Assembly (NCBI GenBank): GCA_965119715.1
Contig: OZ221969.1
Coordinates: 1,488,001 to 1,552,000, forward strand
Source: JASBYZ01 sp029983705
GTDB lineage: Bacteria > Actinomycetota > Coriobacteriia > Coriobacteriales > JAEZZM01
DNA: 64,000 bases
Direction: 5' to 3'
The position numbers and the translations under genes were made by a program. Below, piece after piece: positions 15,416 through 25,005 of this stretch (positions are counted from its first letter, which is position 1; every line of letters begins with the position of its first letter). The notes beneath the pieces were generated by a model that was not told the DNA's origin, did no database searches, and worked only from the letters and a program-made list of their open reading frames with translations.

Positions 15416-17305
15416 ATGAAAGAGTTTTCACGCCGTAATTTTGTATTAGGTGCAGCACTTGCATCTTTTACTGGTGTGGCAGCACTCAGTGGCTGTACAC
15501 CACAACCAGCAACAGACGCTGGCTCTGGTGACGCAAAGACTACTGACACTGCAAACACCGACAAGAAGACAGACGCTAAAGAAGGTGAAAAGAAAGAAGC
15601 AACTGGAGGAAAATCAGTTGCAACTACTGGTGAGGCTGTTGGTAAAAACGGTCACATCGAGCTCCAAGTTATTACCAATAATGGTAAGGTAGAGCACATT
15701 TTACCTATCGAGTACAACGAGACCGGTGGTCTTGGAGATCAAGCTCTCAAAAGAATTTCTCAACAAGTTGTAGAATCACAAACCTTAAATGTAGATGCTG
15801 TAGCAGGTGCAACGCTCTCAAGCTTTGCAGTAACTTCAGCTATTGGTAAAGCATTGGACGCTGCTGGTGAAGACCACAAAGAGTGGGAAAAGCGCGAGAA
15901 GGCTAAGACCATTGAGCAAGACAAGATTGAAGACTCCTACGATGTAGTTGTTGTAGGCGCTGGTGGTGCAGGTTTTGCAGCTGCAATTTCTGCCGCTAAA
16001 AAAGAGAAGAAAGTCCTCTTAGTTGAAAAACTAGGTGTATTTGGTGGTTCTACTGCCCTATCTGGTGGTGAAATGGCTGTTCCTGGAAACTGGATTCAGA
16101 AACAAGAAGGTATCGAAGATAGCCCAGAAAACCTTGCAAACGACATCCTAAAGGGTGGAGATAACGAAGGTGACCCAGAGCTTGTTAAGGTTATTGCTAA
16201 CGGCGCTCTTGAGTCATCACAATGGCTCACCTTTGAGGCTGGCGTGCCTTGGGAGCAAAACCTCCTCTTCTTTGGTGGACACTCAATTAAGCGTTCTATC
16301 ATCCCAGCTAACCACACCGGTGCAACCATGACTACCCGCTTAAAGACCAGAGCAGATGAGATTGACAACCTTACTGTTGTATACAATACCAAGGCTGTTG
16401 AGCTCAAAGCTGAGGGCGATAAGATCAGCGGCATCAAGCTACAAAATACCTTAAGCGAAGAGACTAAGGACGTAGCTTGCAAGGCAGTTATCTTAACTGC
16501 TGGTGGATTTGGCGCAAATGTTGAGATGCGTACTAAAGCAAACCCAATGTATGGCGATAAGTTCAAGGCAACCACCTCAATTGGTTCTGAGGGCGATGCA
16601 ATCAATATGGCAACTGCAATTGGTGCAGGTACCATTGATATGGAATTCATCCAAGCATACCCAGTATGCGATACCGAGACTGGTGCCTTAATTTACGTAG
16701 GCGATATGCGTCTTGATGAGCGTGCAATCATGATCAACAAAGAAGGTAAGCGCTTTGTTGAAGAGCTTGAAAGACGTGACGTTTTATCTAACGCAATCCT
16801 TGAGCAAACCGATGAGGTTGGCTATATGATTTGGGATAAAGCTGGCGCTGAGACAACTAAGCTTCTTGACATCCACAAAGGTGAGTACGAGAGCTTAGAG
16901 GCACGCAACTTGATTGCTAAGGGCGAAACTGTTGAAGAAGTTGCTAAGAAGTTTGAGATTGACGCTGCAGCACTTCAAGAAACCCTTGATCAGTGGAACA
17001 AAGACTGCGAAGCTGGCAAAGATAGCCAATTTAACTACCGTGGTAAGATGAACCCAATTAAGGATGGTCCTTTCTGGATTCTTAAATACGGTCCTGCTGT
17101 TCACTACACCATGGGTGGTATCCACATCAACACCGATGCTCAAGTATTAAATGAGTCAGGTGCTCCAATTGCTGGACTTTATGCAGCTGGTGAGTGCGCT
17201 GGTGGTAAGATGGGAACCAACCGTCTTGGTTCAACTTCAATGACTGATATTTATACCTTTGGTAGAATTGCTGGTAACAACGCAGCTGACTACATCCAGG
17301 CATAA
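15416..17305 (+). CDS. Exported FMN/FAD 2-enoate reductase, possibly urocanate reductase-like
   Basis: A 629-residue lipoprotein with Tat signal SRRNFVLG and lipobox LSGC (C27). It then has a Lys/Thr-rich linker, an FMN-binding domain with flavinylation motif DAVAGAT (T133) and a FAD domain (VGAGGAG, residues 180-186). Compared with fumarate reductases, the first substrate histidine is replaced by Y415, and D430 lies 15 residues later. R454, H563 and R603 are kept, but the last motif reads NRLGSTSM instead of NRLGGNAI. From memory, urocanate reductase UrdA uses Tyr373 and Asp388 with the same 15-residue spacing, so urocanate or another non-fumarate enoate is plausible. The codon choice looks strongly biased, as in highly expressed genes. 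ApbE is adjacent. Confidence 0.85.
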   Translation: MKEFSRRNFVLGAALASFTGVAALSGCTPQPATDAGSGDAKTTDTANTDKKTDAKEGEKKEATGGKSVATTGEAVGKNGHIELQVITNNGKVEHILPIEYNETGGLGDQALKRISQQVVESQTLNVDAVAGATLSSFAVTSAIGKALDAAGEDHKEWEKREKAKTIEQDKIEDSYDVVVVGAGGAGFAAAISAAKKEKKVLLVEKLGVFGGSTALSGGEMAVPGNWIQKQEGIEDSPENLANDILKGGDNEGDPELVKVIANGALESSQWLTFEAGVPWEQNLLFFGGHSIKRSIIPANHTGATMTTRLKTRADEIDNLTVVYNTKAVELKAEGDKISGIKLQNTLSEETKDVACKAVILTAGGFGANVEMRTKANPMYGDKFKATTSIGSEGDAINMATAIGAGTIDMEFIQAYPVCDTETGALIYVGDMRLDERAIMINKEGKRFVEELERRDVLSNAILEQTDEVGYMIWDKAGAETTKLLDIHKGEYESLEARNLIAKGETVEEVAKKFEIDAAALQETLDQWNKDCEAGKDSQFNYRGKMNPIKDGPFWILKYGPAVHYTMGGIHINTDAQVLNESGAPIAGLYAAGECAGGKMGTNRLGSTSMTDIYTFGRIAGNNAADYIQA

Positions 17306-17329
17306 ATTTAGTAATAAACAGATTAAATT

Positions 17330-17361
17330 AAGTGCTCTCAGGAATTATCCTGAGAGCACTT
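17330..17361 (+). terminator. Terminator of second flavoprotein
   Basis: A 14-bp perfect stem (17330-17343 with 17348-17361) closes a 4-nt ATTA loop and is followed by TTTATT. It lies between convergent genes and may also stop the ABC operon on the other strand, where the tail is less T-rich. Confidence 0.88.
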
Positions 17362-17385
17362 TTTATTCAGATAAAGCAAATTCGT

Positions 17386-19122
17386 CTAAATGGCCCACTT
17401 AGAACTACCCATCTGTAGTTCATACATATTGTGATATCTGCTAGTTATATCATTTTTTAGTTTCTGTGGAGAACCTTGTTCTACAACTCTTCCCTGATCA
17501 AAGACTATTATTTTATCAGCATTATCTACTGTACGCATACGATGGGCAATCACGAGAACAGTTTTGCCTTTCAACAACTTTGATAAGGCAGCCTGTACCT
17601 TAGTTTCGTTTTCAACATCCAATGAGGCTGTAGCTTCATCTAACAAAACTATTGGGGCATCTTTAAGTATTGCTCGAGCTATTGAAATTCTTTGTCGCTC
17701 TCCACCAGAAAGCTTTGAGCCATTTTCACCAATAATTGTGTCATAGCCATTTTCATATTTTAGAACAAACTCATCACAGTTGGCCGCCTGAGCAGCTCTA
17801 TAAACCTCTTCATCACTCGCATCTTTTTTGCCAAGCCGGATATTTTCTTTGATTGTTCCATCAAATAAAATAACATCCTGAAATACTTCAGAATAATCCG
17901 TTAAGAGCGTCTCTGGATCTATGGTAGAAATATCGATTCCGCCCACAGCAACTGTTCCTTTATCTGTATCCCAAAACCTAGCAGCCAGTTTTGCTGCCGT
18001 ACTCTTTCCTGAGCCTGATGGGCCTACAAGAGCAGTTACTTCTCCTGACTTTGCAACAAAACTCACACCGTTTAGAACTTTAATTCCATTTTCATATGAG
18101 AAATGAACATCATTAAAAACGAGGTCATGATTTTCAGGAGAGAATTCTTTAGCGCCAGTTTGAATTTTTTCTTCTTCAATTGCTCGCATGCGATTAAGAG
18201 AGAGTCTCATGTCTATAAGTTCTGCAGTTGATTGAAGAACAAGACTCACTGGATCGTAAATTCTCGTAATTACCAGCATAAAGCAGATAAACACTAATAG
18301 ATCGATCTCATGTGTAGTTAATAAAGACACACCAACTAAAATAGTGCTCGCAATTCCAAGTCGTAAAAAACTTTGAGCTGAAACCACAGGTATACCCATA
18401 GCAGTCTCTGCTTTAAACTTTAACTGCTCATATCTTTTAATTGATTTCTTAATTTTCTCTTGATACTCATCAACTCCATTTAAAGATCTTAGTTCTTTTT
18501 GACATTCTATAAACTCTTGCAGTTCATCATTGAGTGTGAGTGATGCTGTATTTCTGTTATGAGAATACTTATTTTGAAAACGCGCTGTAAGCAAAAGACC
18601 AATAATTGTTACAGGTATTGGCCACAGAGCTGCTAAGGCTAATTTCCAGTTATACACAGAAAGCATAGCTGCAAATACAAGAGTGGATATGACTGTTCCA
18701 AAAAGTTGAGGCATTACATGTGAAAATAAACGCTCTTGATCTGCTGCATCTTTCATAATAACGCTTGTCAAATCCGCAATATCGCGTTTACCAAAAAATG
18801 AGAGAGGGATAAGGCGCAGATGCTCAGCGATATCAAGCCTTTTACGGGCACTTTCGTTGTACACAACGCTATAGGTATCCACATAAGCCCAATACTGAGT
18901 AATATACATGAGCACAAGTGAGATTATAATCCCAAATAAATATGGAACCATGTGGGGTAGGTCTAAACTTGGATTATTTAAATGATTAAGAAATTCCTGT
19001 ATTACTAAATAAAACACTACAACAGGAGCCATAAGCACAAGATTGGCAAGCGCACTCGCTAGAGCACCTTTTATGAAATCTTTGTAGCCTTGTTCAGTCA
19101 AGACGAACATTTTACGCAACAT
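17386..19122 (-). CDS. ABC half-transporter, permease-ATPase (second of pair)
   Basis: A 578-residue half-transporter of the exporter fold: about six membrane segments in residues 1-310, then an ATPase with Walker A GPSGSGKST, signature LSGGERQRIS and Walker B APIVLLDEATASLD. The start ATG at 19122 has GAGGG 5 nt upstream and overlaps the preceding gene by 11 nt; an in-frame TTG at 19140 lacks such a site. It should form a heterodimer with the upstream half-transporter. As the last gene of the ECF/ABC operon it resembles pairs such as IrtAB or YbtPQ, which have exporter architecture but import metal-siderophores. The cargo is unknown. Confidence 0.88.
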   Translation of the reverse strand: MLRKMFVLTEQGYKDFIKGALASALANLVLMAPVVVFYLVIQEFLNHLNNPSLDLPHMVPYLFGIIISLVLMYITQYWAYVDTYSVVYNESARKRLDIAEHLRLIPLSFFGKRDIADLTSVIMKDAADQERLFSHVMPQLFGTVISTLVFAAMLSVYNWKLALAALWPIPVTIIGLLLTARFQNKYSHNRNTASLTLNDELQEFIECQKELRSLNGVDEYQEKIKKSIKRYEQLKFKAETAMGIPVVSAQSFLRLGIASTILVGVSLLTTHEIDLLVFICFMLVITRIYDPVSLVLQSTAELIDMRLSLNRMRAIEEEKIQTGAKEFSPENHDLVFNDVHFSYENGIKVLNGVSFVAKSGEVTALVGPSGSGKSTAAKLAARFWDTDKGTVAVGGIDISTIDPETLLTDYSEVFQDVILFDGTIKENIRLGKKDASDEEVYRAAQAANCDEFVLKYENGYDTIIGENGSKLSGGERQRISIARAILKDAPIVLLDEATASLDVENETKVQAALSKLLKGKTVLVIAHRMRTVDNADKIIVFDQGRVVEQGSPQKLKNDITSRYHNMYELQMGSSKWAI

Positions 19123-20926
19123 CTGAGCCCTCACTTTCAATCTTCCATGAAATACCCTTCTGATACTCTGACCACATGTTTTTATAAATACCGTCGTGAG
19201 CTAATAATTCATTATGAGAGCCTGATTCAGCAATCTTTCCTTTATCCAATACATAGATATTATCAACATTTACGACAGTGCTGAGACGATGAGCAATCAT
19301 TAAAACCGTTTTACCTGCACAAAGCTTACTCATTGCTTTTTGAATGAGTGCTTCATTTTCAGGATCAGCAAATGCAGTTGCTTCATCAAGTAAAACTATT
19401 GGAGCGTCTTTTAATATAGCTCTCGCAAGAGAAATTCTTTGACGCTCTCCACCGGATAAATAAACTCCTTCGGCACCGATAACGGTATTAATCCCACCAT
19501 CAAACTTATCAATAATATCTTGGCATTGAGCTGCTTTTAATGCTGCTAAAATATCTTCTCTGCTTGCACTTGGACGTGCAAGTCTAAGATTGTCTTCGAT
19601 ACTCATCTTTAACAAGTGATCATTTTGAAACACAAAGGCAACTAAGCCCATCAAATCTTTAAGGGCAATTTCCTTAACAGAAACGCCTCCAATTTTTATG
19701 TCACCACTATCTGCATCCCAAAAGCGTGGTATTAAGGAAGCCAGAGTCGTTTTACCTCCTCCAGATTCTCCAACCAAAGCAACAATAGATGAAGCAGGGA
19801 TTTTCATGCTTACATTATTAAGCACTTGGTTTGAACTTCCAGGATAGCTAAATGAAAGGTTAGAAATTGATATATCATAGTTTTCTGGGACTTCAGACTC
19901 TCTTAAACTTACATCCTTAATAATAGGAGCTGCAAGAATTCCATTAATTCTGTTAACTGCATCTTGCGCAATCATTACAGTCTCGGTAGCATACATTACC
20001 TTTGTCATTATGGTGGTAATAAATGCTGACAGTATTACATAGAATAAGAAATCAATTAAGAATATTGAGAAGTTTTCCGCACTTTGTGCCAAAATAATTC
20101 CCGCAGGAACTAGAACAGCAAATGCTGAATTAATAGCTACCAATTGAAACACTTGGGGCTTCTTGCAATATTCAGTGTACTGATATGCCATGTCTCTGTA
20201 ATCCATTACGGTTTTATAAAAGGCCTTAAAAGAATAGGTAGTTTGTTGGAACATTTTAACTACCGGTATGCCTCTAATATACTCAGTAGCTCCAGCACTC
20301 ATATCCATGAGAGCTTGTTGGTAGCGCTGCATAAAATATTCTCCGCCTTGAGCAGATTTTCTACCCATCATCCACCACATGGCCGCAACAGATACAAGAA
20401 TTGGAATAAGACACAGCAGACCTAACAGCCAGTTAAATACGAAAGCGAGAACAATAAATACTATTGGGCTTATTAGAGAAGCTACAAAGTCAGGTAACTT
20501 ATGCGCAATAAGGTCTTCCGTAGAAGCAGCGCTACTATCTATAGTCCTTCTCATTTCACCTGAGGAGTGTCCAATAAAATATCCCAAAGGTATCTGAGAG
20601 ATGTGCTCTAAAAGTTTTGTTCTAATATTTGCAGCAATTCTAAAAGCACTCTTATGCGTTAACAAAAGTGCAATAAAGTAAACGAGAAGACTTGCGATTG
20701 AAAACACTACAGCAAGTAACGCCCATATATATGCATCTGATGCCTGCTCAAAATTTGGAAAAACTTTAATGAGATCTCTCAGCACAAACCAAACGCAAAA
20801 TAAAGGTGCAAGAGAAATTAAGGCGTTAATCCCAGAAAGAACGCACCCAAGATACAACAAAGGCTTACTAGAACCTGCATATGCAATTATTTGAGACAGC
20901 GCGCTGGGCTGTTTGTCTTTAGTCAT
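19112..20926 (-). CDS. ABC half-transporter, permease-ATPase (first of pair)
   Basis: A 604-residue half-transporter with an N-terminal membrane domain (segments from about residue 20 to 300) and an ATPase with Walker A GESGGGKTT, signature LSGGERQRIS, Walker B IVLLDEATAFAD and a switch histidine in IAHRLS. The ATG at 20926 has GGAG 6 nt upstream; an upstream in-frame ATG at 20938 has none. It overlaps its partner by 11 nt. The Walker-B extension reads ATAFADPENE instead of the usual ATASLD, a small departure near the D-loop. The neighbours (ECF module, AraC regulator) suggest regulated uptake, not drug export. Confidence 0.88.
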   Translation of the reverse strand: MTKDKQPSALSQIIAYAGSSKPLLYLGCVLSGINALISLAPLFCVWFVLRDLIKVFPNFEQASDAYIWALLAVVFSIASLLVYFIALLLTHKSAFRIAANIRTKLLEHISQIPLGYFIGHSSGEMRRTIDSSAASTEDLIAHKLPDFVASLISPIVFIVLAFVFNWLLGLLCLIPILVSVAAMWWMMGRKSAQGGEYFMQRYQQALMDMSAGATEYIRGIPVVKMFQQTTYSFKAFYKTVMDYRDMAYQYTEYCKKPQVFQLVAINSAFAVLVPAGIILAQSAENFSIFLIDFLFYVILSAFITTIMTKVMYATETVMIAQDAVNRINGILAAPIIKDVSLRESEVPENYDISISNLSFSYPGSSNQVLNNVSMKIPASSIVALVGESGGGKTTLASLIPRFWDADSGDIKIGGVSVKEIALKDLMGLVAFVFQNDHLLKMSIEDNLRLARPSASREDILAALKAAQCQDIIDKFDGGINTVIGAEGVYLSGGERQRISLARAILKDAPIVLLDEATAFADPENEALIQKAMSKLCAGKTVLMIAHRLSTVVNVDNIYVLDKGKIAESGSHNELLAHDGIYKNMWSEYQKGISWKIESEGSDVA

Positions 20927-20952
20927 AAGTTGCTCCATTCAAATAGATTGTT

Positions 20953-21570
20953 TTAAGCAGAAATTTTCTCAAAGTGTTTTTTGAAGACTTTGTTGCCAAG
21001 CAAGCTTCCAAAGAACCCGCCAACTAACGCTGCAATACCAGCTAATACGCATAGTGGAGAATAGACAAAGTCAACAAGTCCTTGAGCATACTCCCTACTC
21101 ATACCAGCATTTATAATCATTTGAATGTAAGATTCAGCGTTGATGAATATTAAAGAGATGTGACCAAGCCAGAAACAAAATACAAATACAGCAAATGCAA
21201 GAGCGAGTTTTTTTGCTGTGCGGGTAGATGGATTTCCTGCAATGAGTTCAGCTAAGATAGCTCCTACAATAATACCTACAGGCGCTGACCAAAACATACC
21301 CATGAGAAAACCGACAATGCCGACAATAATGCCCATTGTTATTATGAGCCCGCGCTTATTCACCTTAGAGATTAAATATGCCCAAATAATTCCTGCAGGA
21401 ATTGCAGCGATACCGTGAGTGAACCAGACAAAATTTACGTTAATCATAAGTAGCATCGAGAACACCATAAATACTAAGAAGATTAAAACGCCAAATACTG
21501 CAGCAAATACAAAGTCCTTTGCAGTCATTTTTGAGTTGTGAGCGCTTTGGTCTCCAATTTTCTTTTCCAT
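20953..21570 (-). CDS. ECF transporter substrate-binding (S) membrane component, Trep_Strep/MptD-like
   Basis: A 205-residue membrane protein with about five to six hydrophobic segments. The stretch FVWFTHGIAAIPAGIIWAYL and the glycine-rich MGMFWSAPVGIIVG recall the Trep_Strep/MptD family of presumed ECF S components. It would give substrate specificity to the ECF A and T proteins encoded upstream. AAGGAAGG lies upstream of the ATG. The substrate of this family is not established to my knowledge. The gene lies between the ECF ATPase and the two ABC half-transporters, a grouping I associate with Gram-positive siderophore loci. Confidence 0.75.
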   Translation of the reverse strand: MEKKIGDQSAHNSKMTAKDFVFAAVFGVLIFLVFMVFSMLLMINVNFVWFTHGIAAIPAGIIWAYLISKVNKRGLIITMGIIVGIVGFLMGMFWSAPVGIIVGAILAELIAGNPSTRTAKKLALAFAVFVFCFWLGHISLIFINAESYIQMIINAGMSREYAQGLVDFVYSPLCVLAGIAALVGGFFGSLLGNKVFKKHFEKISA

Positions 21571-21605
21571 GTAAAAACTTCCTTCCTTAGCATATTGCTA
21601 TAAAT

Positions 21606-23144
21606 CTAATATTCATTAAGTAGTTGATGTTTTAATTTGTGAGCTGAATCTTGGGTCAACATATATTGCTCAGCAATGCATCCGTCAGATAGAACGGCTA
21701 CCTCATCACAGCATGCACAGATAAATTCAAAATCATGACTAATAATTACTAAGCCTAAGCCATTATGTTTTAGTGCTTGCAACTGTTTACTTAGCTGTCG
21801 CATATGATACGCATCAAGACCACTCGTAGGCTCATCTAAAATCATAAAAGGCGAGTTGTATAAGGTTCCTGCGGCAATTGAGAGTCTCTGGCGCTCACCG
21901 CCAGATAAAGATAGAGGGTGCCGTTCAATACTTTGGTTTAAAGAGTAATTTTCTAAAACTATTCTTATGAGCTCTTCTTTATCTTTGTTATGGCAATTTG
22001 TATGCGGTGAATCAGAGGCAGCATCAAGTAATTCTTCTAAAACAGAATCTGCAAATAATTGGTAACCTGGCTCTTGCATAATTAAATAAATGATTTTTGA
22101 GCAAGATTTATAATCAAGCTCTTTTAACTTATATTTGATTGAGCCAGAAGACGGTCTATCAATACCTGAAAGCATCCTTGCAAAACTAGTTTTACCGGCA
22201 CCATTTTTACCTATAAGTGCCATAGCTCTCTGAGGATGAATATCTATACTAAGATTACTAATAATATTTTTACCGTACGATCTTTTAAGATTGAGCTGTC
22301 TTACTTCAAGGGCGGTAGTATTGTATTTTGACTCACCTTCATTTTCTGAGGATTTAGTTAAATGTTCTGTAATACCTGAATCATTAAGCGAAAAAGCACG
22401 TAAACCGTGGTTAGATAGTTCACTATAAGATAGCTGTTTAAACTGAGTTATATCCCAATCATGCATAAGCTTGCCATTATCAAATTGAATTATTCGATCA
22501 GCAAGCTCATTAAGCCACCATAGCCTGTGCTCGAGCACAATGATTGTTTTACCTTGTTTTTTAGCCCTGCTTAATGTTTTTGCAAGCTTTTTGCAAGTTT
22601 TTATATCAAGTGAAGCGCTTGGCTCATCAAGCAATAGTATTTCTGTATCTGTTGCAAAAATTGAAGCAAAAATAACGAGCTGTTTTTCGCCACCTGAAAG
22701 CTCGCTTACGCGTCTATCAATTAAATGCTCTATACCAAGTTCGCTTACAACTTTTTCTAACTGCTCTTTAATCTTTTGTCGCGAAAAACCCAGTGTCTCA
22801 CAGCCAAACACGATTTCAGAGGTGGTGTCCATATTGACAAATTGACTACGAGGATTTTGAAAAACCGAACCTATTGATTTAGAAAGCTCAGACATCGCAT
22901 ACTCATTAATGTTTTTACCATTGATGAATACCTCACCTGTTTTTTCACCATCATAAACAACTGGTATGAGACCGTTTAGAAGGCGACTTATGGTACTTTT
23001 ACCACATCCCGACTTACCAGTTATGACAACGCATTGACCTTTTGGGATCTCTAAGGAAATATCACTTAATGATACATTCGAACTGTTTTTATAACTAAAG
23101 CTTACATTATATAGTGCACAAGCTAAGTTAGTCTTTTTTACCAT
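21606..23144 (-). CDS. ECF transporter double ATPase (A-A' fusion)
   Basis: A 512-residue cytoplasmic protein with two ABC ATPase domains in tandem. The first has Walker A GKSGCGKST, signature LSGGEKQLV and Walker B EILLLDEPSASLD; the second has GKNGAGKTS, LSGGERQRLS and FMILDEPTSGLD. Energy-coupling-factor transporters usually use two separate ATPases; here they are fused. It drives transport with the T and S components encoded beside it. Its ATG overlaps the end of the T gene by 7 nt, with AGGAG inside the T gene, so translation is coupled. Confidence 0.93.
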   Translation of the reverse strand: MVKKTNLACALYNVSFSYKNSSNVSLSDISLEIPKGQCVVITGKSGCGKSTISRLLNGLIPVVYDGEKTGEVFINGKNINEYAMSELSKSIGSVFQNPRSQFVNMDTTSEIVFGCETLGFSRQKIKEQLEKVVSELGIEHLIDRRVSELSGGEKQLVIFASIFATDTEILLLDEPSASLDIKTCKKLAKTLSRAKKQGKTIIVLEHRLWWLNELADRIIQFDNGKLMHDWDITQFKQLSYSELSNHGLRAFSLNDSGITEHLTKSSENEGESKYNTTALEVRQLNLKRSYGKNIISNLSIDIHPQRAMALIGKNGAGKTSFARMLSGIDRPSSGSIKYKLKELDYKSCSKIIYLIMQEPGYQLFADSVLEELLDAASDSPHTNCHNKDKEELIRIVLENYSLNQSIERHPLSLSGGERQRLSIAAGTLYNSPFMILDEPTSGLDAYHMRQLSKQLQALKHNGLGLVIISHDFEFICACCDEVAVLSDGCIAEQYMLTQDSAHKLKHQLLNEY

Positions 23145-23869
23145 AAATTCACTCCTAATCTAGACAGAAGCGAAAATATGAATAAGGCAATACATAAGCA
23201 AAAAATAAGACAGTCAAATAAACTAATAGTTATTTCTCGATATGAAGTTCTAGGCTCAGAAGTTTCTGCCCCTCTTACCATAATGGAATTGCCTAATTCA
23301 TCCGCAATAATTCCTACATGTGCTATGAGAGGGATTAGTAAAGCAGCAACTGTTTTGACTGGATGCAAAAGAAAGTCTACAATCTCAAACGATTTGCCGC
23401 GAGACTTCATAGCATCTTTTATAGCGATAAACTCTTCTGCTAAGGTTGGCAAAAATCTAAAAGCAACGCAAATTGAAACTATGAGCTTGGGCTTCAATTT
23501 GAAAAATTGAAGGCCATAAGCAAGCTCTCCAAGACAGGTAGTTGCAATAAAGTTTGCAGCAAACATCATTATTGGGATAACACGTCTATAAACAATAAAT
23601 GTTGCTGAAAAAGAAATAAGTAATTGGTTTGGAACTATCGCACAGAGGTACCCAAGTAGTATAAATATGGAGAACGCTAAAATCCATCGTAGAATTGAAA
23701 TGTAACGACGAGAATAAAGCGATGATGCAGTAGCAATTGCCAATGCAAATAATTCAGAAAAAAGACCTACCGCCATACTGAGGGAAATATTTAACAGTAT
23801 GAGCACAATTATAGAAATACGTGGATCCAGCTTCTTTGTATATAACTGTTTCACTTTCACAGCATTCAT
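23138..23869 (-). CDS. ECF transporter transmembrane (T) component
   Basis: A 243-residue EcfT/CbiQ-family membrane protein with about five to six hydrophobic segments. The coupling helices carry the two Arg-Gly motifs expected of this family, in AMKSRGK near residue 150 and IMVRGAE near 196. It couples the A-A' ATPase to the S component. It is the first gene of the operon and is transcribed from the divergent region shared with the AraC gene. The ATG at 23869 has no good ribosome site (AAAGGG lies about 13 nt away), so its translation may be weak or regulated. Confidence 0.88.
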   Translation of the reverse strand: MNAVKVKQLYTKKLDPRISIIVLILLNISLSMAVGLFSELFALAIATASSLYSRRYISILRWILAFSIFILLGYLCAIVPNQLLISFSATFIVYRRVIPIMMFAANFIATTCLGELAYGLQFFKLKPKLIVSICVAFRFLPTLAEEFIAIKDAMKSRGKSFEIVDFLLHPVKTVAALLIPLIAHVGIIADELGNSIMVRGAETSEPRTSYREITISLFDCLIFCLCIALFIFSLLSRLGVNLW

Positions 23870-23883
23870 AAGGAAAATAAACC

Positions 23884-23925
23884 CTTTATATTGAGTAAGC
23901 TATAGTTAACTTATACAATATAAAG
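23884..23925. promoter_or_regulatory. Palindromic divergent promoter/operator, araC-type gene / ECF operon
   Basis: CTTTATATTG (23884-23893) and CAATATAAAG (23916-23925) are perfect inverted repeats. The 16-bp arms agree at 14 positions. The plus strand holds TTGAGT-17-TACAAT (23891-23919), a good promoter for the regulator gene. The mirror reading TTGTAT-17-CTCAAT can face the ECF operon. The two promoters share bases, so one bound regulator could control both. Confidence 0.6.
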
Positions 23926-23958
23926 CATTAGCTAAAGCATATTTGCAGGAAGGTCTAA

Positions 23959-25005
23959 ATGAAACATCCTACCGAAAAACAAATGAATCCGAACGAAATT
24001 AATTTGCGATTACAAACAAGCACTGCAAATAAGTTAACCCTTGAAGATATGTACGATGATCACATGAGGCATTTTCATATGGTGAACCTTAGCGACGCTT
24101 TGCAATTAGACTTATATAAAAACGAGAATGTTCGAAGTGTTGGCAAGTCTCTTTTTGTGCATCCTGATTATGGAAAAGGCTCCTATTGGCATTACATTAT
24201 TAATGACCAAATAGCCTTACTATCGGTTGATATGATTTATAAGCAAGATATCTCATTTAGCATGGACACAATTAACATGTTCTATTTGGGAAGCTATAGT
24301 GCTGAGATTACGCGCAGACATCGTCCAGATGCTTGCAATAGAACTGGCACTGTATTTGGTAATGCTTGGGTACAGCAAAGGTTTCATCAATCTCTTGCTA
24401 AAAATACTGATTTAAAAATTATGTCTATCTCATTTACTGCAGACGCTATACACGAATATACAAAAAAGCTTGGATGCAGCCTTTATGAGATGACCTTTGC
24501 ATTTAAGATGCTAGATGGAAGCTTTGATATATTAGAACTTTATAATGTTTTGCAAGATTTCAAATATAGCAGACCTCATAAACGCTATGCTGACATCTTT
24601 TATAGAAATAAGGTTGAGGAGCTTTTGCTCATTTTGTTAGATACATTAGAAACTTTTGATAAGAATAAAGTGAAATCTGAACCTCAATACCAAAGAATTG
24701 TTTATGAAGCTTGTAAATATATAGAAGCTCATTTAGATACAGATTTGAGTACTAAATATTTGTCAGAACAACTTTATCTAAGTGAAACACAGCTTATAAC
24801 CGCATTTAAAGTTGTTAAGAATATGACACCACAGAACTATATTAGGCTTGTCAGAATGGACCACGCCCAAAACTTACTAAATAGTAATGTGACTTATTCA
24901 ATACTTCAGATAGCGCAATTCTGTGGTTATAAAAACCAAGGTGCATTTTGTGATGCATTTAAAAAACAATTTGGCTTGACCCCAAGTTCTTTTAGAAAAA
25001 TATAA
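23959..25005 (+). CDS. AraC-family transcriptional regulator
   Basis: A 348-residue regulator. The C-terminal 100 residues contain the paired helix-turn-helix of the AraC/XylS family (LSTKYLSEQLYLSETQLITA, then TYSILQIAQFCGYKN and FGLTPSSFRK). The N-terminal 230 residues are an unassigned sensor region resembling those of AraC regulators found beside siderophore transport genes, with no clear cupin motif. AGGAAGG precedes the ATG. It is divergent from the ECF/ABC operon across a 90-bp palindromic region, so it most likely controls that operon in response to the cargo or to metal status. Confidence 0.9.
   Translation: MKHPTEKQMNPNEINLRLQTSTANKLTLEDMYDDHMRHFHMVNLSDALQLDLYKNENVRSVGKSLFVHPDYGKGSYWHYIINDQIALLSVDMIYKQDISFSMDTINMFYLGSYSAEITRRHRPDACNRTGTVFGNAWVQQRFHQSLAKNTDLKIMSISFTADAIHEYTKKLGCSLYEMTFAFKMLDGSFDILELYNVLQDFKYSRPHKRYADIFYRNKVEELLLILLDTLETFDKNKVKSEPQYQRIVYEACKYIEAHLDTDLSTKYLSEQLYLSETQLITAFKVVKNMTPQNYIRLVRMDHAQNLLNSNVTYSILQIAQFCGYKNQGAFCDAFKKQFGLTPSSFRKI

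Noticed and set aside
16096..16650. 184-codon minus-strand open frame inside the second flavoprotein gene
   Set aside because: Complete overlap with a strongly codon-biased gene, which often leaves the opposite strand open; no start signal.
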